This document shows positions 16,929 through 25,233 of a stretch of DNA of 64,000 nucleotides, piece by piece. The notes below the pieces were generated by a model, which saw nothing but the letters and a program-made list of their open reading frames with translations, had not been told where the DNA came from and made no database searches. Position 1 is the stretch's first letter; every line of letters starts with the position of its first letter. The stretch is from G965250275 sp965250275 (GTDB lineage Bacteria > Pseudomonadota > Alphaproteobacteria > Rhodobacterales > Rhodobacteraceae), in the NCBI GenBank assembly GCA_965250275.1, contig OZ252297.1, positions 2,418,001 through 2,482,000 on the forward strand. The letters are read 5' to 3'. A program made the position numbers and the translations under genes.

Positions 16929-18022
16929 GTGATGCGAACCGCGTGGTTGTCAAGGTCGGCTCAGCGCTTCTGGTCGACCGGGACACCGGAGCCTTGCGCG
17001 CGGACTGGCTGCAGGCGCTGGCGGACGATGTCGCGTGGCTTCTGGGGCAGGGGATTGAAGTCGTTCTGGTGTCGTCTGGTTCGATTGCTCTGGGCCGGCA
17101 AGTGCTGGGACTGGGCACGACAGATTTGCCGCTGGAACAATCGCAAGCGGCCGCCGCCGTTGGGCAAATCCAGCTGGCCCGCGCCTATGAACGTGCCCTG
17201 GCGCCGCATGATATCGCCACTGCACAAGTGCTGGTCACGCTGGAGGACAGTGCCAACCGGCGGCGCTACCTGAACTCTCGCGCCACGCTGGAGACGTTGA
17301 TTGGGCTGAAAGTCGTGCCGATCGTGAACGAAAACGACACCATTGCCACGGACGAAATACGGTACGGCGACAACGATCGCCTGGCCGCGCAGGTGGCTGT
17401 AACCGTAGGAGCGGACCGTTTGATCTTGCTCTCGGACGTCGATGGCTTCTATTCCGGCAACCCGGCATTCGATGCAGCGGCGGAGCGGTTCGAGGTGATC
17501 GAGAATATCACTGCAGACATCGAAGCGATGGCGGGGGATGCGGGCTCCGGGCTGTCAAAGGGCGGCATGAAGACCAAACTTCTGGCGGCAAAGATGGCCA
17601 CAGCCGGCGGCTGCGCAATGGCCATTACGCTCGGCTATCCGCTCAACCCTTTGCAGAAGCTCGAAGCGGGGGCGCCCAGCACATGGTTCACTCCGCAGCT
17701 CGATCCGCAAGCGGCCCGGAAACGCTGGATCGCCACGATGAAATCCAAAGGGATCATCGCTGTCGACGCAGGTGCCGCCCGCGCCTTGTCCAGCGGCAAA
17801 AGTTTGCTGCCGGCAGGTGTCGCGACCGTGCGCGGGGATTTCGGTCGGGGCGACCCGGTGGAAATCGTCGGCCCTGACGGGGCGCGACTGGGGCAGGGGC
17901 TCTGCCGCTACACGGCCTCCGAAGCCATGGCCATCAAAGGTCACAAATCCGGCGAGATCGAGCAGGTTTTGGGATATCCCGGACGCGCGGCTTTGATCCA
18001 CCGGGACGATATGGCACTCTGA
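16916..18022 (+). CDS. proB: Glutamate 5-kinase
   Basis: 368 residues. Amino-acid kinase domain: VVVKVGSALLVDRDTGALR, VLVSSGSIALGRQVLG, NENDTIATDEIRYGDNDRLA, SGLSKGGMKTKLLAAKMA. Residues about 280-360 are a PUA domain (GIIAVDAGAARALSSGKSLL). First step of proline biosynthesis from glutamate, feedback-inhibited by proline in the family. Starts inside obgE and is followed 62 bases later by proA. Confidence 0.96.
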   Translation: MAALSDANRVVVKVGSALLVDRDTGALRADWLQALADDVAWLLGQGIEVVLVSSGSIALGRQVLGLGTTDLPLEQSQAAAAVGQIQLARAYERALAPHDIATAQVLVTLEDSANRRRYLNSRATLETLIGLKVVPIVNENDTIATDEIRYGDNDRLAAQVAVTVGADRLILLSDVDGFYSGNPAFDAAAERFEVIENITADIEAMAGDAGSGLSKGGMKTKLLAAKMATAGGCAMAITLGYPLNPLQKLEAGAPSTWFTPQLDPQAARKRWIATMKSKGIIAVDAGAARALSSGKSLLPAGVATVRGDFGRGDPVEIVGPDGARLGQGLCRYTASEAMAIKGHKSGEIEQVLGYPGRAALIHRDDMAL

Positions 18023-18084
18023 TGGGATCGCATGCTGCAAGCTTTTGTGTTCCTCTGCACAAGTAAGACTGAAAGGCCACGCTG

Positions 18085-19350
18085 ATGAAAGACCTCGATA
18101 ACATCCCCGCCCTGATGGATGACATTGGTGCGCGTGCAAAGGCAGCAAGCCAGACCCTCGCAAGCGCCAGCGCTGCGCAAAAGAAATCTGCGTTGGCGGC
18201 TGCGGCGGTGTCCGTTTGGGACCGGCGCGCGGAGATTATCTCGGCCAATGCGCTGGATCTGGACTACGGCCGTGAAAAAGGGCTGAGCCCGGCGATGATT
18301 GACCGGCTGACACTGGATGAGGCGCGCGTGCAAAGCATCGTGGACGGGCTGCGGGCTGTTGCGGATCAGGACGATCCGGTGGGGGCAGTCATGGACGAGT
18401 GGGACATGCCCAGCGGTTTGCACATTCAGCGTGTGCGGACACCCTTGGGTGTGATCGGCGTGATCTATGAAAGCCGGCCGAACGTCACCGCCGATGCGGG
18501 GGCGCTGTGCCTGAAGTCCGGCAATGCCGTGATCCTTCGTGGCGGGTCTGAAAGCCTGCACTCTTCGCAGGCCATACATGCTTGCCTTCTGGACGGATTG
18601 CGGGCTGCGGGCTTGCCCGAGGACGCCATCCAATTGGTCCCCACCCGGGACCGCGCGGCGGTGAGCGCGATGTTGACCATGACAGACTACATCGATGTCA
18701 TCGTACCGCGCGGCGGCAAAGGACTGGTTGGGCTGGTGCAGCGTGAAGCGCGGGTGCCAGTCTTTGCCCATCTTGAGGGGATCGTGCACATCTACATCGA
18801 CAAAGATGCCGATCCGGAAAAAGCACTGAAAGTTGTGCTGAATGCCAAGACCCGGCGCACGGGGATATGCGGTGCTGCTGAGTGTCTGTTGATCCACAAA
18901 GACATCGCCTCGAGCATCGGGCAGGGGGTCATCCGCGCGTTGATCGATGCAGGTGTCGAGGTCCGGGCAGGCGGGGACCTGAGCAAGATTGAGGGAACGG
19001 TCGAGGCAACCGGTGATGACTGGGGGATCGAGTTCCTTGATATGATTATTGCGGCCAAGCCTGTTTCGGGGGTCGAGGATGCGGTCTCACATATCCGGCA
19101 ATATGGCTCCAACCACACAGATTGCATCGTGACAGAAAGTGCAGAGGCTGTGGGGTACTTCTTTGACCAGCTCGACAGCGCAATTCTGATGCACAACGCC
19201 TCCACACAGTTTGCGGATGGCGGCGAGTTTGGCATGGGCGCGGAAATCGGGATCGCAACCGGCAAGCTGCATGCGCGCGGCCCGGTTGGAGCGGCGCAGC
19301 TGACCAGTTTCAAATATCTGGTGACGGGCGACGGTACGGTGCGCGGCTGA
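18085..19350 (+). CDS. proA: Gamma-glutamyl phosphate reductase
   Basis: 421 residues. Aldehyde-dehydrogenase superfamily: VRTPLGVIGVIYESRPNVTA, KSGNAVILRGGSE, VIVPRGGKGLVGLVQ, and the catalytic Cys in RRTGICGAAECLL. Makes glutamate-5-semialdehyde with ProB. The next gene converges only two bases after the stop, leaving no room for a classical terminator. Confidence 0.96.
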   Translation: MKDLDNIPALMDDIGARAKAASQTLASASAAQKKSALAAAAVSVWDRRAEIISANALDLDYGREKGLSPAMIDRLTLDEARVQSIVDGLRAVADQDDPVGAVMDEWDMPSGLHIQRVRTPLGVIGVIYESRPNVTADAGALCLKSGNAVILRGGSESLHSSQAIHACLLDGLRAAGLPEDAIQLVPTRDRAAVSAMLTMTDYIDVIVPRGGKGLVGLVQREARVPVFAHLEGIVHIYIDKDADPEKALKVVLNAKTRRTGICGAAECLLIHKDIASSIGQGVIRALIDAGVEVRAGGDLSKIEGTVEATGDDWGIEFLDMIIAAKPVSGVEDAVSHIRQYGSNHTDCIVTESAEAVGYFFDQLDSAILMHNASTQFADGGEFGMGAEIGIATGKLHARGPVGAAQLTSFKYLVTGDGTVRG

Positions 19351-19352
19351 TC

Positions 19353-19949
19353 CTAGAACCGGATCGCCACCTGCGTTTCATCATGATCGACCCGCAAGTC
19401 CAGGCCGGCGTCGGTGGCATGCGCGTTCAACAGAGCGAACTGAACCAGCGCCGGGGTGATCACCGCCGTGCGCTGGCCGCTGCGGAGGTCGTCCCAGAGC
19501 GGTGCATCGACGCTGACTTTTTGCGCGCCCCCCGCAACGACCCAGTCTGAGTCGAAAAGGGCGACCCGAATCTCTCCTCCGAAGGGCATCGCTGTTTCGC
19601 AGCATTGCATGGCCAGAAAGGCGAGTTGCACCTGACGCCGTGGCTGCGGCGTCGTCAGGTCCCAGTGATAGTGCCAGCGCCCCGCCTTGGTGAGATCTGC
19701 AAGCACGCTGTTGATCTCCTCGGGCGACATCGCCTCTTCGCCCGCAGCACCATAGGCGATCCGGAAACAGCGTATCCGCGCTCCGGCATTCTCGACGCTA
19801 TCAGCGATCAGATCGAGTTCCGGACCATGGACAGATCCGGCCATTTCGAGTAGCTCCAGACCGTTATTGATGGCGCCGACGGGGCTGATCAGATCGTGGC
19901 AGATCCGAGAGCCGACCAACGCGGCCAGATTGAGGTCAGCATGTCCCAT
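19353..19949 (-). CDS. chpT: Histidine phosphotransferase ChpT
   Basis: 198 residues from the ATG ending at 19949 (AAAGG six bases upstream); an ATG eight codons earlier is less likely. The phospho-accepting His18 lies in SRICHDLISPVGAINNGLEL. The C-terminal half resembles a degenerate histidine-kinase ATPase fold. ChpT relays phosphate from CckA to CtrA and CpdR, controlling cell cycle, motility and gene transfer agent in alphaproteobacteria. It is divergent from a DUF3553 gene, a common arrangement. Confidence 0.9.
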   Translation of the reverse strand: MGHADLNLAALVGSRICHDLISPVGAINNGLELLEMAGSVHGPELDLIADSVENAGARIRCFRIAYGAAGEEAMSPEEINSVLADLTKAGRWHYHWDLTTPQPRRQVQLAFLAMQCCETAMPFGGEIRVALFDSDWVVAGGAQKVSVDAPLWDDLRSGQRTAVITPALVQFALLNAHATDAGLDLRVDHDETQVAIRF

Positions 19950-19975
19950 AGTTCGCCTTTCGGAGCGTTGCATTT

Positions 19976-20158
19976 ATGAATGATCTCAACGCCATACTTG
20001 CACCCGGCATGTTGGTGCGCCACCCGGATTTCCCCGATTGGGGGATCGGACAAGTGCAATCAAACATTGGTGGGAAGATCACCGTGAATTTCCGCGAGGA
20101 AGGCAAAGTTGTCATCGATGGTGCGCGCGTGGCGTTGTTACCGGTCTTTGATGGCTGA
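19976..20158 (+). CDS. DUF3553 domain protein
   Basis: 60 residues: PGMLVRHPDFPDWGIGQVQS followed by a beta-rich end (ITVNFREEGKVVIDG). It matches DUF3553, a small fold resembling the CarD/UvrD C-terminal beta domain. Function unknown. Only 26 bases separate its start from that of chpT, so the two share a divergent promoter. Confidence 0.85.
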   Translation: MNDLNAILAPGMLVRHPDFPDWGIGQVQSNIGGKITVNFREEGKVVIDGARVALLPVFDG

Positions 20159-20272
20159 AACTGGTTGATGAAGGGTTAACGGCACCGGGGCGCGTGTTGC
20201 CAAGGCAGCTGGATCTGCGATAACAGCGCTCATTCCCGCCCCTGTCGGGGGCCACCCATTCAAAAGCCGAAC

Positions 20273-21040
20273 ATGATGCCGGATTCGGGTCCCGCCTTTA
20301 CCGTCAAAATTGCCGACACAGACGAGGAGCTGCGCGCCGCGCAGGCGCTACGGTATGACGTCTTTGTGCGTGAGCTGGGTGGTGGCGGCGCCATGGTGGA
20401 TCATCAGGCGGGTCTGGAGCGTGACCGGTTTGATCCGTATTTTGACCATCTGATCGCGATCGACGACACCTCCGGTCAAGTCATCGGCGTGTACCGGTTG
20501 CTCCGCCAGGATCAGGCGCAGTCAGCCGGCCAGTTTTACTCCGAAGACGAGTATGATCTGAGTGTTTTGAAGGCCAGCGGTCGCAGATTGCTGGAACTGG
20601 GGCGCTCCTGTCTGCATCGCGACTACCGCGGTGGCATGGCGATGTATTACATGTGGACCGGGCTTGCCGACTATGTGGCCCGTTACGAAATCGAGGTTCT
20701 TTTCGGCGTCGCGAGTTTTCACGGCACTGACGTGACCGCGCTCGCGCAGCCCCTGTCTTTGCTGCACCATGCGCATCTTGCGCCCGAAGAACTCCGCGTT
20801 CGGGCAGTGCCGGCGCACTACCAGACGATGAATCTGGTTCCCAAGGCGGATCTGGATCGGCGACAGGCGATGCTGTCGACGCCATCGCTCATCAAAGCGT
20901 ATCTCCGTTTGGGTGGATTTGTCGGGGATGGCGCCTTCATCGACCACACGTTCAACACCACGGACATCTGCCTCGTGCTGGACACGCACCGCATGAATGC
21001 GCGGCAGCGGGATATCTACACGCGGACGCGAGAGAGATGA
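20273..21040 (+). CDS. olsB: L-ornithine N-alpha-acyltransferase (OlsB)
   Basis: 255 residues, GNAT-like hemolysin-type acyltransferase: ALRYDVFVRELGG, FDHLIAIDDTSGQVIGVYRL, LELGRSCLHRDYRGGMAMYY. It transfers a 3-hydroxyacyl chain from ACP to ornithine, the first step of ornithine-lipid synthesis. The stop overlaps the start of the PlsC-type acyltransferase gene, completing the two-gene pathway. The family is related to autoinducer synthases by fold, but the OlsA partner supports OlsB. Confidence 0.9.
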   Translation: MMPDSGPAFTVKIADTDEELRAAQALRYDVFVRELGGGGAMVDHQAGLERDRFDPYFDHLIAIDDTSGQVIGVYRLLRQDQAQSAGQFYSEDEYDLSVLKASGRRLLELGRSCLHRDYRGGMAMYYMWTGLADYVARYEIEVLFGVASFHGTDVTALAQPLSLLHHAHLAPEELRVRAVPAHYQTMNLVPKADLDRRQAMLSTPSLIKAYLRLGGFVGDGAFIDHTFNTTDICLVLDTHRMNARQRDIYTRTRER

Positions 21041-21885
21041 GCCGCACCTGGGGCAGCGAAGAGACAACAGACCCGGTGGTGATCGGGCCCATGGGGTGGT
21101 TGAGGGTGGCTCTGCGCGGGGGAGCGCTCGCCATTCTGGTTTTTGGGTGCTTTTTGATCTTGATGCTGCTGCGGCTTATCGAACGCCCACTCTACGGCGA
21201 ACGGCGCCCCATCACACCCTATCTGGTGCAGTTCGTCAGCCGGACGTCCTTCCTGATTCTGGGAATGGGGTATTCAACGCAAGGCAACCTCATGCGCGAG
21301 CAGGGCGCGGTGGTGGCCAATCACAGCTCTTGGCTCGACATCTTCGCCTTAAACGCGCGCAAGCGGGTCTATTTCGTTTCCAAATCCGAAGTGGCAGCCT
21401 GGCCGGGGATTGGATGGCTGGCGCGGGGCACCGGGACCGTGTTCATCGAGCGCAACGCTGCGCGGGCCCGTGAGCAAACAGACCTCTTCGAAAATCGGCT
21501 GCGACTGGGGCACAAATTGCTGTTCTTTCCAGAAGGGACTTCGACGGATGGATTGCGTGTTTTGCCTTTTCGTTCAACGCTTTTCGAGGCGTTCTTCACA
21601 GATCATTTGCGCGATGTGACCTGGATTCAGCCCGTCAGCGTGGTCTATCGGGCACCACCAGGTCAGCCCGAGCGTTTCTATGGCTGGTGGGGAGACATGG
21701 ATTTCGGGCCGCATCTGCTGAAAACACTGGCCGCACCGCGTCAGGGGGCGGTGCAACTTGTCTATCACCCGCCGTTGCGCGTGTCTGACTATCCCGACCG
21801 CAAGGCGCTGGCTGCTGCATCAGAAGCGTTTGTGCGACAGGGCCATGCGGATGTGCTGGACCCGCCACAGCACGCTGATCAATAA
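21037..21885 (+). CDS. olsA: Lyso-ornithine lipid O-acyltransferase (OlsA, PlsC family)
   Basis: 282 residues. One hydrophobic segment near residues 27-47 anchors it in the inner membrane. Acyltransferase motifs: NHSSWLDIF (HX4D) near residue 94 and FFPEGTSTDGLRVLPF near 167. It adds the second acyl chain to lyso-ornithine lipid. Overlaps olsB by four bases. Ornithine lipids are phosphate-free membrane lipids, often more abundant under phosphate limitation. Confidence 0.9.
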   Translation: MSRTWGSEETTDPVVIGPMGWLRVALRGGALAILVFGCFLILMLLRLIERPLYGERRPITPYLVQFVSRTSFLILGMGYSTQGNLMREQGAVVANHSSWLDIFALNARKRVYFVSKSEVAAWPGIGWLARGTGTVFIERNAARAREQTDLFENRLRLGHKLLFFPEGTSTDGLRVLPFRSTLFEAFFTDHLRDVTWIQPVSVVYRAPPGQPERFYGWWGDMDFGPHLLKTLAAPRQGAVQLVYHPPLRVSDYPDRKALAAASEAFVRQGHADVLDPPQHADQ

Positions 21886-21969
21886 AGACCATTCTGTGGC
21901 ACTGATTGAGTTTGGGAAACAATTGATTTAGCGTCATTTCCTGGGGGCACCGGTAATGGTCTGGTGTTG

Positions 21970-22872
21970 ATGCACATAACGTACCTGATGCGGTATTCTT
22001 TTGTTGGCCGGTCGGATTGGCGATCGGAGGCAAGTCAGGATGCTGCGCTGCTGTTAAACTCGGAACGTCTGGAAAAACGGTTTGGTTTGTTCCAGAAGGT
22101 TGCATTGCAGTCGCTTGCCGACCAGCAGGACAAGGACTTCGCGCTTGTCATTCTGGCCGCGGACGCGATGCCTGCAGAACACCGCAAGCGCGTTGAGGAA
22201 CTCGCGAAAGACACCTTGGGGACGGATCGCGCCCATGTTCTGTTCCGACCGCCGGGACGCGCTTCAGATGAGTTCACGAAGTATCGCCAACGCACATTCT
22301 CTGACTACGCATACACCGCACAGGTCATACTGGACGACGATGATGCGGTGGCCATGGATTTCACGGACCGGATGCGGCTGGAATCGCGGGCCGCGATCTC
22401 GGTGTTTCAGGCCAAACAGGACTACACCCTCATCTCCCACGCACGCGGACTGAACCTGCGCTTCCTGCCTGATGGAGTGCTAGAGGTCGGCAAACGCAAC
22501 ATGCCTGCTGCCGCGCAAGGCCTGGCCGTGGTTGCGCCCAGCGCGTCGGTGCGCAGCCCGTTCAATCTGGCTCACAAAAAGATTCTGGATCGGCGCCCGG
22601 TGCGCGTGGTGCATGGACCACGACCGATGTACATCCGCACAGTGCATGACACCAATGACAGCCGCGCGCGCGTGAACAGCAATTTGGTGAGCGCGGAGAT
22701 GTTGCCGGCGCTGGCGGCAAATCACTTCCCGCTGCTGGCACCAATTTTGGCAGATCCCGCCTACACTTTACGCAATGCGCAGTCCGACAAAGGACCCAAG
22801 CAGTCCGATGCGCCTTCGCGAGCCCGGCCGCCTGTTCAGGCCGACGAGGACGCACGCCCATCCAGCCCTTGA
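21970..22872 (+). CDS. Putative glycosyltransferase (PF11316-like rhamnosyl transferase)
   Basis: 300 residues from ATG 21970. YLMRYSFVGRSDWRSE at the start, LQSLADQQDKDFALVILAAD and ILDDDDAVAMDF (DxD-type nucleotide-sugar site) match the putative rhamnosyl transferase family. The C-terminal 50 residues are low-complexity (Pro, Ser, Arg). Acceptor unknown. Solitary between olsA and rpsB. Confidence 0.7.
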   Translation: MHITYLMRYSFVGRSDWRSEASQDAALLLNSERLEKRFGLFQKVALQSLADQQDKDFALVILAADAMPAEHRKRVEELAKDTLGTDRAHVLFRPPGRASDEFTKYRQRTFSDYAYTAQVILDDDDAVAMDFTDRMRLESRAAISVFQAKQDYTLISHARGLNLRFLPDGVLEVGKRNMPAAAQGLAVVAPSASVRSPFNLAHKKILDRRPVRVVHGPRPMYIRTVHDTNDSRARVNSNLVSAEMLPALAANHFPLLAPILADPAYTLRNAQSDKGPKQSDAPSRARPPVQADEDARPSSP

Positions 22873-22927
22873 TCTGATACCCCGGACAGTTCGGGCCGCG
22901 GAACGCTGCAATCGGTGAAAGGGGTGC

Positions 22928-22955
22928 TTGCGCCTCCGTCGAAACTCTCCTATAT
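22928..22955 (+). promoter_or_regulatory. Candidate promoter of rpsB-tsf
   Basis: TTGCGC (22928-22933), 16-base spacer, CTATAT (22950-22955). Transcription from about 22962 would give a leader of about 120 bases containing the structure listed next. Confidence 0.45.
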
Positions 22956-22975
22956 GCGCGCCATCGAAATCCGCT

Positions 22976-23051
22976 GACGGGGTTTGGGCCATCTGGGGGA
23001 GACATCCCCATGCGGTCCGCCGGTTGGAGCATCCGCTCTGAGACCCCCGTC
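22976..23051 (+). promoter_or_regulatory. Structured rpsB 5' leader, candidate S2 autoregulatory RNA
   Basis: GACGGGG (22976-22982) is complementary over seven bases to CCCCGTC (23045-23051), closing a domain that contains a TGGGG/CCCCA hairpin (22994-22998 with 23006-23010). The domain ends about 30 bases before the rpsB ATG. Ribosomal S2 leaders that bind S2 are known in several groups; whether this one is a member was judged by eye only. Confidence 0.45.
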
Positions 23052-23081
23052 GAGGCATGAAACCGGAAAGGAAACGGACCA

Positions 23082-23894
23082 ATGGCTCTTCCTGAGTTCA
23101 CATTGCGTCAGCTGCTGGAAGCTGGCGTTCACTTCGGCCACCAAACTCAACGCTGGAACCCGCGCATGGAGCCGTTCATCTACGGCGCCCGCAACGGCAT
23201 TCACATCATGGACCTGACACAGACGGTTCCGATGTTGGATCAGGCATTGCAAGCCATCCGCGACACTGTCGCCAAGGGTGGTCGTGTTCTGTTTGTCGGA
23301 ACCAAGCGTCAGGCGGCCACACCGATCGCAGATGCGGCGGAAAAATCCGCACAGTACTACATGAACCACCGTTGGCTCGGCGGCACGCTGACCAACTGGA
23401 AAACCGTCAGCCAGTCGATCAACCGTCTCAAGCAGATCGACGAGCAGATGGAATCGGGCTTCGAAGGTCTGACCAAGAAAGAGCGGCTCGGTATGGAGCG
23501 CGACCAGGGCAAACTTCAGTCGTCGCTGGGCGGGATCCGCGAGATGGGCGGAACGCCTGACCTTCTGTTTGTCATCGACGTGAAAAAAGAAGCTCTGGCC
23601 ATTGCCGAAGCCAACAAGCTTGGCATTCCGGTGGTTGCCGTGGTCGACACCAACTGCTCGCCGGACGGCGTGGACTACATCATTCCGGGCAATGACGATG
23701 CGGCGCGTGCCATTGCACTTTATTGCGACCTGGCTGCCCGCGCGGCTCTCGACGGCATGAGCGCGCAACTGGGCGCGGCAGGCGTAGACCTGGGTGAGAT
23801 GGAAGAGGCTCCTGCAGAAGAAGCGGTTGCGGAAGAAACCGGGGATGCCGAAGAAGCGACCCCGGCAACCGAAGAAACCCCGGCTGAGGCCTGA
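23082..23894 (+). CDS. rpsB: 30S ribosomal protein uS2
   Basis: 270 residues: LRQLLEAGVHFGHQTQRWNP, GARNGIHIMDLTQTVPML, NHRWLGGTLTNWKTVSQSI, PDLLFVIDVKKEALAIAEAN. Residues 240-270 are an acidic Glu/Ala/Pro tail beyond the usual end. Strong AAAGGAAA ribosome binding site. First gene of the conserved rpsB-tsf operon. Confidence 0.97.
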   Translation: MALPEFTLRQLLEAGVHFGHQTQRWNPRMEPFIYGARNGIHIMDLTQTVPMLDQALQAIRDTVAKGGRVLFVGTKRQAATPIADAAEKSAQYYMNHRWLGGTLTNWKTVSQSINRLKQIDEQMESGFEGLTKKERLGMERDQGKLQSSLGGIREMGGTPDLLFVIDVKKEALAIAEANKLGIPVVAVVDTNCSPDGVDYIIPGNDDAARAIALYCDLAARAALDGMSAQLGAAGVDLGEMEEAPAEEAVAEETGDAEEATPATEETPAEA

Positions 23895-23916
23895 AGCCTG
23901 TCACCTGATTGACATG

Positions 23917-23940
23917 TGGGGCAGGGTAAGACCTGCCCCA
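23917..23940 (+). terminator. Perfect hairpin between rpsB and tsf (attenuator)
   Basis: TGGGGCAGG and CCTGCCCCA form a nine-base perfect stem around GTAAGA. No T-run follows, so it probably acts as a partial terminator or RNA-stability element lowering tsf relative to rpsB, not as a full stop. Confidence 0.6.
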
Positions 23941-23967
23941 AAGACCCCATTTTGAGGAGAGCCGAAG

Positions 23968-24843
23968 ATGGCAATCACTGCATCTATGGTGAAAGAACTG
24001 CGCGACAGCACCGGCGCAGGCATGATGGACGCCAAGAAGGCGTTGACCGAAACCGACGGCGATATGGAAGCCGCGGTTGACTGGCTGCGGACCAAGGGTC
24101 TGGCAAAAGCCGCCAAGAAATCCGGCCGGACAGCTGCCGAAGGCCTTGTGGCCGTGGTTGTCGATGGCGGACATGGCGTTGCCGTTGAAGTGAACTCCGA
24201 AACCGACTTTGTCGGCAAAAACGCCGAGTTCCAGGAAATGGTGGCAGGGATCGCTCAGACCGCGATGACCGTCGCGGATGTCGAGGCGCTGAAAACGGCT
24301 GATATGGGTGGCAAAAGCGTTCAGGACACTGTCACGGACAAGGTCGCCACGATTGGTGAGAATATGTCTGTGCGCCGCATGGCTTCGGTCGATGGTGAAA
24401 AAGTTGTGGCTTACGTTCACAACGCCGCGGCTCCCGGCATGGGCAAGATCGGTGTGCTGGTTGGTCTGACCGGTGGTGACGAAGCCTTTGGCAAGCAGGT
24501 TGCGATGCACATCGCAGCAGCCAACCCGGCGGCTCTCGGCGAAGACGATCTGGACCCGGCGGTGGTCGAGAAGGAAAAACAGGTTCAGATGGACATTGCC
24601 CGTGAAAGCGGCAAGCCCGAGAACGTGATCGAAAAGATGATCATTGGCCGCATGAAGAAGTTCATGTCTGAGGTCACGCTGCTTGGGCAGGCCTTCGTGG
24701 TGAACCCGGACCTGACTGTCGCGGCAGCCGCGAAAGAGGCCGGCGCCACGGTAACCGGTTTTGTCCGCCTGGAAGTGGGCGAAGGCATCGAAGTCGAAAA
24801 AGAGGACTTCGCAGCCGAAGTGGCCAAAGCTGTTCAGGGCTAA
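23968..24843 (+). CDS. tsf: Elongation factor Ts
   Basis: 291 residues: VKELRDSTGAGMMDAKKALT at the N-terminus, VEVNSETDFVGKNAEFQEMV and a C-terminal dimerisation core. It is the GDP/GTP exchange factor for EF-Tu. TGAGGAGA ribosome binding site upstream. Second gene of the rpsB operon and followed by a strong terminator. Confidence 0.97.
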   Translation: MAITASMVKELRDSTGAGMMDAKKALTETDGDMEAAVDWLRTKGLAKAAKKSGRTAAEGLVAVVVDGGHGVAVEVNSETDFVGKNAEFQEMVAGIAQTAMTVADVEALKTADMGGKSVQDTVTDKVATIGENMSVRRMASVDGEKVVAYVHNAAAPGMGKIGVLVGLTGGDEAFGKQVAMHIAAANPAALGEDDLDPAVVEKEKQVQMDIARESGKPENVIEKMIIGRMKKFMSEVTLLGQAFVVNPDLTVAAAAKEAGATVTGFVRLEVGEGIEVEKEDFAAEVAKAVQG

Positions 24844-24877
24844 ACCTGGGCCTTTGCCAAAACGCTGAATGAAATGG

Positions 24878-24909
24878 AAACGGGGCCGCACGATGTGCGA
24901 CCCCGTTTT
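24878..24909 (+). terminator. Rho-independent terminator of rpsB-tsf
   Basis: AAACGGGGCCGCAC and GTGCGACCCCGTTT pair at 13 of 14 positions around GAT, followed by the end of a T-run. Thirty-five bases after the tsf stop. Confidence 0.85.
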
Positions 24910-25098
24910 GACTTTGACGACCCCTTACAATGGGGATGGGCAGGGTCTGTCAAAGTCCAGTCCGAACGCGGATCAATACACGTCCGAACTGGATCCGGCG
25001 AACCGGATATCGGGGCGGAAATCCTTGAAATCCAAAGGCTTCTTTCCCGGCGTTCCCTGGCCAAAGCCACCACTCACGGAACGCTTTCATCATGCATC

Positions 25099-25113
25099 TT
25101 AACCTTGCGTTAA
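25099..25113. promoter_or_regulatory. CtrA-type binding site TTAA-N7-TTAA
   Basis: TTAA (25099-25102), seven bases CCTTGCG, TTAA (25110-25113), flanked by C and G so the outer arms read CTTAA/TTAAG. This is the full CtrA recognition pattern of alphaproteobacteria. It is orphaned in a convergent gap, which suggests an unannotated RNA or small gene. Confidence 0.5.
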
Positions 25114-25117
25114 GAAA

Positions 25118-25133
25118 GTAAGGGAAACCTTAC
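25118..25133 (+). other. GAAA tetraloop hairpin
   Basis: GTAAGG, GAAA, CCTTAC: a six-base perfect stem with a stable GNRA-type loop, four bases downstream of the CtrA-type box. No T-run follows. Could be the 5' structure of a small RNA. Confidence 0.4.
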
Positions 25134-25233
25134 CTGAGGTCATTTTGTGGGTGGAGTCGCTCCGTTGCACGAATCCGGGCAATTTAGAGGTGCGTTGCCA
25201 TTTCTGGCCAAACGGCCTGACAGGAAAGGGCCG

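Larger units (their letters stand above)
24910..25233. other. Convergent intergenic region with CtrA-type box and hairpin
   Basis: About 320 bases between two convergent 3' ends, where promoters are not needed for the flanking genes. It nevertheless holds a TTAA-N7-TTAA box and a GAAA-capped hairpin five bases later, listed separately. No open frame in it looks protein-like. Confidence 0.45.

Noticed and set aside
20273..21040. Acyl-homoserine lactone synthase
   Set aside because: Same fold family, but the coupled PlsC-type acyltransferase and the LELGRSCLHRDYRGG motif fit OlsB.
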